A stretch of DNA of 64,000 bases, taken from NCBI RefSeq assembly GCF_031585635.1, contig NZ_CP134197.1, forward strand, positions 872,490-936,489, written 5' to 3'. Shown one piece after another: positions 53,803 through 62,417 of the stretch. Position 1 is the stretch's first letter; each line of letters opens with the position of its first letter. The notes under the pieces were generated by a model. The model saw nothing but the letters and a program-made list of their open reading frames with translations, searched no databases and was not told the DNA's origin. This DNA is from Paraburkholderia sp. FT54. Lineage in GTDB: Bacteria > Pseudomonadota > Gammaproteobacteria > Burkholderiales > Burkholderiaceae. A program made the translations under genes and the position numbers.

Positions 53803-53873
53803 ATTTCCCTTTATACTACCGATTGTGCCGCCGCAATAGGCGGAAATGCCGGGTACCCGAACAGGAGAGTGAG

Positions 53874-54812
53874 ATGTGGCAACAAGCTGAGCGATACCCC
53901 GATCCGCGGGTGATTTCGCTAGACCCTTCCTTCGATAAATACCGCGTGGCCTTTTCGGCTGTCGAGCGGCTGGCTACCGGTTACCGGTGGACCGAAGGGC
54001 CGGTATGGTTCGGCGATGGACGTTACCTGCTGTGGAGCGACATTCCGAACAACCAGATGCTGAAATGGGAGGAGGAAACGGGCGTCGTCAGCGTGTTCCG
54101 GAAACCCTCTAACTACGCGAATGGCAACACCCGCGACAGACAGGGGCGGCTCGTTACGTGCGAGCACGGCCGCCGTGTCACACGCACCGAGTACGACGGC
54201 AGCATCACCGTCCTTCTCGATTCCTTTGAAGGCAAGCCGCTCAATTCGCCCAACGATCTGGTCGTGAAGTCGGACGGATCTATCTGGTTCACTGATCCGC
54301 CGATGGGTATTTCCGGACACTACGAGGGAATCAAGGCGGAGCAGGAACTCCCGCATTCCGTCTATCGGATCGATGGCGTGACCGGCGAAGCGTCCGTCGT
54401 CACTCGCGACCTGAAAGGGCCGAACGGTTTGTGCTTTTCTCCCGACGAGAAGTTGCTTTACATCATCGAATCGCGCGGTGTGCCCAACCGGATGATTCAC
54501 GTATATGAAATGGACGCGGACGGTCGCGGCATCGGTAAAGGCCGGATGTTCTACGACGCAGGCGCCGGCACGATCGACGGCATGCGCGCGGACATCGACG
54601 GTAATTTGTGGTGCGGCTGGGGCATGGGCAGCGACGAACTCGATGGCGTCATGGTTATTTCGCCGCAGGGAAAGATGATTGGCCGGATCGCCCTGCCCGA
54701 GCGCTGCGCGAATTTGTGTTTTGGCGGACGCGCGCGTAACCGGCTGTTCATGGCGTCGTCTCAGTCTATTTATGCGGTGCACGTCAACACGCAGGGCGCG
54801 CTGGGTGGATAA
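53874..54812 (+). CDS. SMP-30/gluconolactonase-family lactonase
   Basis: A 312-residue six-bladed beta-propeller lactonase. The metal-site Glu is in YRWTEGPVWFGDGRYLLWSD, the Asn in NSPNDLVVKSDGSIWFTDPP, and the Asp in IDGMRADIDGNLWCGWG. The ATG at 53874 has AGGAG seven bases upstream. In an oxidative uronate route it would open the aldaro-lactone made by uronate dehydrogenase. It is divergent from garD, sharing a 237-bp promoter space. Gluconolactone or xylonolactone are alternatives. Confidence 0.9.
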   Translation: MWQQAERYPDPRVISLDPSFDKYRVAFSAVERLATGYRWTEGPVWFGDGRYLLWSDIPNNQMLKWEEETGVVSVFRKPSNYANGNTRDRQGRLVTCEHGRRVTRTEYDGSITVLLDSFEGKPLNSPNDLVVKSDGSIWFTDPPMGISGHYEGIKAEQELPHSVYRIDGVTGEASVVTRDLKGPNGLCFSPDEKLLYIIESRGVPNRMIHVYEMDADGRGIGKGRMFYDAGAGTIDGMRADIDGNLWCGWGMGSDELDGVMVISPQGKMIGRIALPERCANLCFGGRARNRLFMASSQSIYAVHVNTQGALGG

Positions 54813-54897
54813 CCCCGTTCACCACGAAACATACCCCGGCCACGGCATGCGCCGATGGCGACACTTCACTTCGACATCCTGACTTGATAACCCTGAC

Positions 54898-55302
54898 ATG
54901 CAAAGCAAATCCGTATTGACCGTTGTAGAAGCCACGCGAATCGTGGAAGTCGCGCGCGCGGAAGCAGAGAAAAACCAATGGGCAGTCACCATTGCGGTCG
55001 TGGATGACGGGGGCCATCTGCTGGCCCTGCTCCGCCTCGACGGCTGTGCGCCGATAGGCGCTTACATCGCGACCGAAAAGGCGCGTACCGCCGCGCTCGG
55101 TCGACGTGAATCGAAGCAGTACGAAGACATGATCAACGGCGGCCGCACCGCGTTCCTGAGCGCGCCGCTCGCCGGCACGCTCGAGGGCGGCGTCCCGGTC
55201 GTGGTCGACGGAAACGTCGTGGGCGCAGTCGGCGTCTCCGGTGTCAAGCCGGATCAGGATTCGCAAGTGGCGAGAGCGGCAGCAAACAGCCTCAACGGCT
55301 GA
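54898..55302 (+). CDS. GlcG/HbpS-family heme-binding-like protein
   Basis: A 134-residue small protein of the GlcG/HbpS family (older DUF336). It has the typical [31 protein letters not shown] and [19 protein letters not shown]. Members occur in the glycolate operon and beside flavin or diol-dehydratase genes; some bind heme, and the cytoplasmic role is unclear. It lies 85 bp after the SMP-30 gene. Its stop codon is directly followed by a truncated malate synthase G, suggesting that it once belonged to a glyoxylate-related set and now marks a deletion junction. Confidence 0.88.
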   Translation: MQSKSVLTVVEATRIVEVARAEAEKNQWAVTIAVVDDGGHLLALLRLDGCAPIGAYIATEKARTAALGRRESKQYEDMINGGRTAFLSAPLAGTLEGGVPVVVDGNVVGAVGVSGVKPDQDSQVARAAANSLNG

Positions 55303-56925
55303 TTGCCAACGGCCCGCACGTCGACGCGATCGCGTACCGCGTGGAATGCGGCAAGCTCGCCGTCATGCTCAAGAACGGCTCGTCGGCATTGAAGATTCGC
55401 GCGCAGTTCGTAGGCTATCAGGGCGACGCGGGCTCCCCTTCCGCCGTCCTGCTCAAGCATCACGGCCTGCACTTCGAGATCCAGATCGACGCAACGGACC
55501 CGATCGGCAAAACCGATGCAGCGCGCGTGAAAGACGTGCTGATGGAAGCGGCCGTCTCGACGATTGTCGATTGCGAAGATTCGGTCGCCGCCGTCGATGC
55601 CGCCGACAAGGTGCAGCTCTACCGCAACTGGACCGGCCTCACGAAAGGCGATCTGACCGACAGGTCACGAAGAACGGCAAGACCTTCACGCGTCGCCTGA
55701 ACGCCGATCGCCAATACACCGCCCCCGATGGCTCGACGGTGAAGCTGCATGGCCGCTCGCTGCTGTTCATTCGCAACGTCGGGCATTTGATGACGAATCC
55801 GGCAATCGTCGATCGCGACGGTCATGAGATCCCCGAAGGGATTCTGGATGCCGTGATGACGTCGCTCGGCGCGATGCACGACCTGCAAAACAGGCTCAAT
55901 TCGCGGACCGGATCGATTTACATCGTCAAGCCGAAGATGCACGGCCCGGCCGAAGTGGCGTTTTCCAACGAACTGTTCGACCGTGTCGAAGATCTGCTAG
56001 GGCTGCCGCGCTATACGATCAAGATGGGCATCATCGACGAAGTGCGCCGCACGAGCGTCAACCTGCAGGCGTGCATAGCGGCGGCATCGGCGCGCGTAGC
56101 GTTCATCAATACGGGCTTCCTGGATCGCACCGGCGACGAGATGCATAGTGCAATGGAAGCCGGTCCGATGATGCGCAAGGGTGAGATGAAATCGTCGGCA
56201 TGGATCGCGGCTTACGAGCGTAATAACGTGCTGGTCGGCTTGAGCTCGGGATTGCGCGGACGCGCGCAGATCGGCAAAGGCATGTGGGCGATGCCCGACC
56301 TCATGCAGGCGATGCTCGAACAGAAGATCGCGCATCCGAAAGCGGGCGCGAATACGGCTTGGGTGCCGTCGCCGACTGCCGCGACGCTGCACGCGCTGCA
56401 CTACCATCAAGTTGATGTTCAGGTCGTGCAGCAAGAATTGGAAAAGACCGCCTAGACGATGTGCGCGACGAACTGCTCGATGGCCTGCTGACTATTCCGG
56501 TCGTCGAAAAGGCGCAGTGGTCGGATGAGGAAATCTGCAAGGAAATCGAGAACAACGCGCAAGGGATTCTGGGTTACGTGGTGCGCTGGATCGATCAGGG
56601 CGTCGGATGCTCGAAGGTGCCGGATATTCACAATGTCGGTCTGATGGAAGACCGCGCAACGCTGCGCATCTCCAGCCAGCACATTGCGAACTGGCTGCAT
56701 CATGGAGTGGTGTCGGAAGCGCTAGTGAACGAAACTTTCAAGCGCATGGCGAAGGTGGTGGATGCGCAGAACGCCAATGACCCGCAGTATCAGCCAATGA
56801 CCGGTCACCTGGACACATCGCTCGCGTTCAAGGCGGCCAAGGCGCTGGTTTTTGAAGGGCGGTCGCAGCCTGCCGGCTATACGGAGCCATTGCTACACAA
56901 GTTCCGGCTTGGCGCGAAGTGGTAG
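55303..56925 (+). pseudogene. glcB: Malate synthase G, truncated and frameshifted
   Basis: Three successive frames together spell malate synthase G, which condenses glyoxylate and acetyl-CoA. Frame one runs from the GlcG stop through [20 protein letters not shown] and [20 protein letters not shown] to GDLT near 55660. A one-base loss shifts to the second frame ([18 protein letters not shown] to [14 protein letters not shown], stop at 56455). A second one-base loss shifts to the third ([15 protein letters not shown] to [11 protein letters not shown], stop at 56925). From memory of the ~723-residue protein, roughly the first 200 residues are absent. Catalytic-core stretches such as [20 protein letters not shown] remain, so decay is recent. 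No single frame can make the enzyme. Confidence 0.88.
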
Positions 56926-57324
56926 GCGCGGATCGCAGTCGAAACCGTGGCCTGATTTAAGCATGCACGCGGGCGGCCATCACCGTCCCGCGTAGCCATG
57001 CGTCGGCTAACTGGCGGCTGTGGCGTGGATAGCCGCCTTGAGAATATGGTCCTTTTAGAGAGGATACCCAGGCATGTCGACGCGAGGTATTTCAGAGTGC
57101 GGACGCGTCGATGTTTTCCGGTGCCGAACTTCGCAAGATTTGGCCTTTGCAGATGAAAAACATCAACTCGATACCGGCAAGCCTTGCAGCACATTTGCCG
57201 GCGGCTTGATGCTGCGACGATTCTCCTCGATCAGGGTATGCACGTTCTTGCAGCCCTGGATCTGAACTCTGGCGGCGACATGTCGGCCGCCGGCATGTCG
57301 CCGACCGGCGGCTCTCTGTCGCTG
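56926..57324. other. Gene-free region between glcB remnant and HU gene
   Basis: About 400 bp without a credible frame. It contains a perfect inverted repeat GGCGACATG/CATGTCGCC at 57274-57302 with an 11-base GC-rich loop, 22 bp past the HU stop on the minus strand, which may serve as its transcription end. Confidence 0.45.
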
Positions 57325-57603
57325 TCAGGATCCGTTCACGGCATCCTTGAACGCCTTGCCTGCCGTGAACTTGACGGTCTTCGCCGCAGGGATCTGGATC
57401 TCTGCGCCGGTCGCCGGATTGCGGCCGACACGCGCGGCGCGAGCTCCCGTCGAAAACGATCCGAAGCCGATGAGTTGAACCATGTCACCCTTCGTGACGG
57501 CGCTCGTGATTGCGCCGATGAACGCATCGATCGCCTCGCCTGTTGCTGCTTTGCTCGCGCCAGTTGACGCGGCGACCGCATCCACCAATTCCTGTTTGTT
57601 CAT
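57325..57603 (-). CDS. hupB: HU-family DNA-binding protein
   Basis: A 92-residue HU-beta type nucleoid protein. The N-terminus [20 protein letters not shown], the core [20 protein letters not shown] and the DNA-arm [20 protein letters not shown] are all intact. HU bends DNA and supports replication initiation and compaction. An accessory copy beside the partition locus is common on secondary replicons; a main-chromosome hupB normally lies near lon. No operon partner is seen. Confidence 0.93.
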   Translation of the reverse strand: MNKQELVDAVAASTGASKAATGEAIDAFIGAITSAVTKGDMVQLIGFGSFSTGARAARVGRNPATGAEIQIPAAKTVKFTAGKAFKDAVNGS

Positions 57604-58410
57604 TGTCGATCCGTTGTTGTGGTTGTGAAGTTGTCACCCTACCCGATCGGCGCGCCCTCGCGCAATGGCGAGCGAGCGTGCCTTTGCTCTTGGTCGCTGA
57701 ACGGTTGCCGTCCGTGAATGATTGTTAGGCGAGACAAGAATTACAGAATACGTATCGTTTGATACATAGCGCTTTGCGAAGGTACTGCTCAACGATATCT
57801 GATCTCCCCTTCTCGATTTGCCAGCCTTGGAATGCACCTTCATCGTGAAACATTTGAGAGATGTTGGCTCGGAAATGTCCCAAGCCCTTGTTTGCGCGAC
57901 GTTTCTGCGCTCCCGCGTTGGTTGTTTAATTGTTTCACGGAATCCGTCTAATCGATGCCAAAACAGGGGGTTTTGCGTACCCTTTCTACAGGAAACGGCG
58001 AGAGCTAAGTCCTCGAGCGGTCGTGTTTATGCCTGTAGAGCTCCATGCCGCTTCAACTGTCGCAACACCGCACGAAAACAACTCCATTGTCGCAGCGTCA
58101 CGCGCCCCTTCGCTATCGACGAATCCGAATGACTTGCCTTGATTGAAGGCGCAGCATAAATGTCAGTCTCGGTGAGGATGGAACCACGCCTTGCCCTCGC
58201 CATCCCGCGAATCGAGAACCATGACCCGGTGCGAAACTTTCGACTATTTTCCGTAGACCAGTGGAACAGGCATCGCCCGAGGACGGGAAGTCATCTAATG
58301 CATACCGCACCCTTCGCATGTTCTCCGGTAAGGCGGGTGCCGTGATGGATGGAGCGCGCGCTTGCGGAACCCGCGCCTGCCGGGATCGCCTATCCGAAGC
58401 AACGCGATTC

Positions 58411-58464
58411 ACCTTAGTTTAAACTATCAAATATAAATATTAATAGATAAAGACTATTTTACGG
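58411..58464. other. AT-rich patch
   Basis: A run of about 54 bp that is mostly A and T (including TTTAAACTATCAAATATAAA), in strong contrast with the GC-rich surroundings. It could be a promoter remnant, an unwinding element or a recent insertion scar. No gene starts directly beside it. Confidence 0.4.
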
Positions 58465-60584
58465 CAAGGTTTCTGATCGTTGCGGCACGCACGGTATGCA
58501 CCTCGGGTGTCCTCACGAGTTCGATACGCGGGCCGAAGAGCGTGAAACGCCGACCGGTAGGCAGCCGCCGTGAATGTGGCGCGTAGACAGCAGTCGCGGG
58601 TAAGTCGACGTCACGGTTCCGAGGCAAGGAAATCTACCGCAACTGAAGCGGCGCCTCCTAGACGATTCATTTGGCGGCCTGTACGGTTTCTAGCAGGATT
58701 CCCGCAGAAGTGATTGGCGCACGGATGCAGCCTGTCGAGCGCGTAGACGAACGAAACTGTCGCTACGGCGTGGGAAATTGATGGCGGCCGCTGGGCGTAG
58801 CCATCCCTTCCACGAGACACGCACCGGGCACTTCTTTTGCGACGTCGCAAGCCGATTTTTATCCGGTGACAGAGGGTCACGATGCAGACCAGGCCCTCCG
58901 TTCATGGCCATCGTAGGAACGTTGTCATTCAACGCGGCATTGCTCGCCGACTGACTTAACTGCCCGTTCCTTCCGTCCAAACAGGGTGCCCACGACACAT
59001 GCTGGTAGTGCGGTCGCCACAGACGCCCATGGCCGAGCCGCATTGAAGCGAGGACGCGGCTGGAGGCGTTGCTCGCGGGCATGCGCGGCCATCTAACTGA
59101 GCGACGTGAGCGGATGTCGCTGAGTATTCGTTACCTGCCCCGAGAACCTCGGCGTACGCTCGAAATTTCACTCACCGGCTGGTCAGTGACGGTATTTTAG
59201 TGACTACCTATCCCAGAGGCGGAGGGCTGCAGCCTCGGCATGTTTTGGGGATAAAGGGTCTATGACCCCGGTGCATCAGGAGCAAGTCAAGACGCTGGCC
59301 CATATCGAACTGCGCGGCTGGTCGTTGTACCGGCGGAGCAGCGCCCGGCTCTCGTCAAGTTAAATCCTGACGCAAAGCCGCTCATGGGCGTTTGGCGCAT
59401 GTATAGGCGCGCGGCGACTGCCATGGTCACAATCGCACGCAGGGCTTTTTTGCCTTGTCTCTGATCTCCGCTTAGATCGACCTCGGAACGATTCTGCGCA
59501 CTTACATCGTTTTCGCGGCCGTACAAAGACCGCCTGCGCAGCCCAAAAGTCGATCGAATACCTCCTCCTGTGACGCTACTGCAGGCGGCGAACAGCGTTC
59601 TGGGTCTTCGGTGGCATAGCGCCAAGGCTTTGCCAGAAGCTGGATCCAGCGTGAGTCCGCACGGAAGGCACCCGGACACGTGCGCGTAGACGGCAGTTTG
59701 CCGGGGCATTCGTAGCCAATTTTGGGCGTTACGCGAAATTCATGCTGCGAAATTTTCATGTAGACGGTCGACGTCCGCTACCTCGGTTCACGCCCGTGGC
59801 CTCGTTCGCTGAGTCGACCGCGACCTCGATCTTGCCTGCGTGAAAGTTCACCGAACAAGGTATGGCATGTCGCTGAGAGTCGAAGACGCCAATGCATCGC
59901 ACGCGGAATACCGCCTCACGTGCGCTAGCAATTTCGTGATAAGCCTCAACACGATGCTGCGGGAAATGCTATTCACATTTTCCGCATCCTGCTCGGGCTC
60001 GGTTCGAGCAGGATGGACGGGTAGGTGTTTCTGAAGTATGCCGAGTCGGAGGAACCGAAAGGGGCGCACGACCTTCCTTCGCATCTGGTCGCTTTGAAGA
60101 TGCAAAAAGCGAGAGATCTCCGTTTCGCTGCGGCAGCGATCCTCACCACGAATACCACCTGGGCGGAGCATCTACTTCTTCGGGTGGCATTCCTGCGCTA
60201 ACTGGCAATGGATTTTTGCTCTGACGGACTGGACCGGGTAGCGACTTCGACGTCGCTGAGCAAAGCGGAACAAAACATTGTCGATCGCCAAACAGTCAAT
60301 GGCAAAACACCTGCGCGTGGACGTGCTTCAGTGTGCGCTGGGCCAACGCCGCCCACCGACTACCGGGATCTGCTCATTGGTCGAGCGCTCCAGTAGCAGT
60401 AAGGGGGAGGGAAGCAATGTCACGACGCATCTTGAGCGATGAATACGGAAGTGCCTCTACAGGACGCGCTTCCATGTCCTCTGCAGCAAGCAAAAAAACA
60501 GCATCCTCATCGCGTTCTCGCATTTAAGGCGCACTGCTGCTCGCCGCTTGCGCGTCGACCGATCAAAAGGCCCGACATGGACCT

Positions 60585-60603
60585 GTATCAGTAACGCTGA
60601 CAC
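60585..60603. other. parS: parS-like palindrome, copy A
   Basis: GTATCAGTAACGCTGACAC differs at three positions from the 19-bp consensus palindrome GTGTCAGTAATACTGACAC shared with copies at 60655 and 61360. It lies 840 bp downstream of parB. Palindromes repeated close to a parAB operon are the hallmark of ParB-binding centromere sites. Confidence 0.6.
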
Positions 60604-60654
60604 CCTCGCTTGTAGACGTCGGGCAGGCCGAAGCGAGCTCGCTCTTGAACACGA

Positions 60655-60673
60655 GTGTCAGTAATACCGACAC
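60655..60673. other. parS: parS-like palindrome, copy B
   Basis: GTGTCAGTAATACCGACAC, one mismatch from the perfect 9-1-9 palindrome consensus. It lies 52 bp from copy A in the same orientation. Confidence 0.68.
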
Positions 60674-61359
60674 TCCGAACGATGCACCTTGTAAGGGTAG
60701 CGGGCGTACTCGGTACCCCTTGCCCCGGCTGCGTGATTCCCCGCTGCGTATGAACCCTCCGGCCATACCATCGCAGCAATGCTACCGGTTGCCCCGCAAG
60801 TCGCGTTGCAAGACGAAACAGGTGACCTTCCAAGAACACAGACCTGACACCTGTGCTCAAAATCATAAAAAAACGCGACGCCGAAAAGCACATCAACAGG
60901 CGTCTGGATTCTCGTCGGGGGACTATCGCAAACCGGTTCCTCGTCTGGAAGGCGCCGCGGCTGCCTTAGCCTCGATTGAACGCTGAAGCACCGCACGTTG
61001 ATTCAGCACGGATCCTCCGGCGGGGATCGCAGGTTGTTGCCTGTAGACTGCGCCGCAAATGTCTGGCCCTTGAGCAAATTAAGATCACCGCTGAAGCACT
61101 GAGGCATGCGCTTCAGAGCAGTTTTTTTTGGATATCCACAGCCGGAAGGAAGAGAGATCGCTGATAAGACTGCTTTCCCGTCCCTCCGTCGATCCTTGCT
61201 GCCGGATTCAGGGCGGCCGCGAAGATCATTTGGGTACTGATACTTTTCGCGATCGCGTTGACGAGGCCGCAGAGGCACCATAGCTGACGCACGCCAGGAC
61301 GCCGGTATCAGGCGAGCCACAGTCTTCGTCAAGCTGCTTATCTCGGGCTTAGCTCGGAG

Positions 61360-61378
61360 GTGTCAGTAATACTGACGC
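61360..61378. other. parS: parS-like palindrome, copy C
   Basis: GTGTCAGTAATACTGACGC, one mismatch from the consensus; its central 15 bp form a perfect palindrome. It lies between the parB terminator and the gene-poor region, 65 bp from the end of parB. Confidence 0.7.
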
Positions 61379-61393
61379 AGCCACTGCGTCGGC

Positions 61394-61420
61394 AAAAAAA
61401 AACCCGCTCGAAGCGGGCCT
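61394..61420 (-). terminator. Rho-independent terminator of the parAB operon
   Basis: On the minus strand, GCCCGCT-TCG-AGCGGG is followed by nine T residues, a classical intrinsic terminator. It lies 23 bp past the parB stop and separates the operon from parS copy C. Confidence 0.9.
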
Positions 61421-61442
61421 TATGTCGCATAGCAGGACTCGA

Positions 61443-62417
61443 TCAGCGCGGCTCGTCTTTATACAACTCACTGATAAGCTGCCGGATTCGCGCCTCTTGG
61501 GCTTCGGTCAAAGCCGCAGTCTTGATTTTGACCGTAAAGCTGTTGACGTCCTTGGTGATGCTCCCCGCCTGATCTTTTCCGGCGAAGAACTTCTCAATGA
61601 GCCTTTCGCGAGCCGCCGTCCCCGAGGCACGACGAGTCACCATCGCGGTGATCGCCGGTGCGAGCTTGCCCTGTGCCAGTTCCCCTTTGACCACATCTGG
61701 CCAGAGTTCGCGTGCGGCCACCTCAGCTTCGCTGCCGTGCTTCTTAAGCGCTGAGACAATTTCCTCTGCGGCATTGCAGCCGAGTAGAGCAGGCTGCAAA
61801 TCGAGGTCCTTCTTCATGAAGTCCGGCAGATTTTCAAACGCAAGGAATTGGTACAGCCCGGTACGTGACAGACCTACTGCTTCTGCCAGCCTTTTGCGGC
61901 TCGGAAACTCGCTCTCCGACCGACGAAGAGAGATGGCCACCTCATAGTCGGTCAGGTCGTCCCGGTCCATATTCTCGACCAGCGCCAGAACAATCATGTC
62001 CTGGTCCGAGCATTCGATGACTACCGTCTTGATGTGCTCCGCGCCGAGTATCTTGTGCGCTCGCCAGCGCCGTTCCCCCGCCACAATCTGGTAGGCCGAT
62101 TCAACACGGCGAACCACGATCGGCTGCATGAGGCCAACCTCACGAATCGACTCTGCCAGCTCGGACAACTTTGCTTCATTGAAAATCCGCCGGGGCTGCC
62201 AAGGATTCGGAACAATTTCCGTCAACGGCAATTGCGACGTCGTTCCTGTCGATTCAAGCTCCTGCACTCTCAGTTGTGCAGCGGCTAATGCGCCGGCCAT
62301 GCCGGGTGCTGTCTCTGTCCGATTCGCGCGACGGCTGGCGTCGGGGGTTCTTTCCGCTGTTGACCTAAGATTCGCGGTCTTGGCCAACATCTGGTCACGT
62401 ATATTGTTGGTGCTCAC
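61443..62417 (-). CDS. parB: ParB centromere-binding partition protein
   Basis: A 324-residue ParB-family protein. The N-terminal CTP-binding/ParB domain has PNPWQPRRIFNEAKLSELAE and the GERRWRA box in QIVAGERRWRAHKILG; the central helix-turn-helix is RKRLAEAVGLSRTGLYQFLA; a C-terminal dimerisation domain follows. The GTG at 62417 is preferred: it has GGAGG eight bases upstream and forms a GTGA overlap with the parA stop. An ATG at 62432 would lengthen the overlap to 19 bp. It should bind the nearby repeated palindromes and, with ParA, segregate this replicon. Confidence 0.92.
   Translation of the reverse strand: MSTNNIRDQMLAKTANLRSTAERTPDASRRANRTETAPGMAGALAAAQLRVQELESTGTTSQLPLTEIVPNPWQPRRIFNEAKLSELAESIREVGLMQPIVVRRVESAYQIVAGERRWRAHKILGAEHIKTVVIECSDQDMIVLALVENMDRDDLTDYEVAISLRRSESEFPSRKRLAEAVGLSRTGLYQFLAFENLPDFMKKDLDLQPALLGCNAAEEIVSALKKHGSEAEVAARELWPDVVKGELAQGKLAPAITAMVTRRASGTAARERLIEKFFAGKDQAGSITKDVNSFTVKIKTAALTEAQEARIRQLISELYKDEPR

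Larger units (their letters stand above)
57604..61389. other. Gene-poor, degenerate region next to the par locus
   Basis: Nearly 3.8 kb in which no frame on either strand resembles a working gene. It includes an AT-rich patch (58411-58464), two related degenerate segments (58540-58595 and 59649-59699), a lipoprotein-like fragment after an in-frame stop (60528-60600), and two of three parS-like palindromes (60585, 60655); the third is at 61360, beside parB. A weak DnaA-box-like ATATCCACA lies at 61132-61140. The picture fits a pericentromeric zone where old genes have decayed. Confidence 0.6.

Noticed and set aside
55241..56455. Single 404-codon gene for malate synthase
   Set aside because: Its first ~130 codons are an out-of-frame reading of the GlcG/malate synthase junction; homology to malate synthase passes through three frames, so a pseudogene is the correct reading.
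59287..59759. Overlapping minus-strand frames (140 and 85 codons) in the gene-poor region
   Set aside because: No domain or start signal; at best the debris of an older gene.
61132..61140. DnaA box ATATCCACA marking the origin
   Set aside because: One mismatch from the consensus and no cluster of further boxes; too weak to call an origin.
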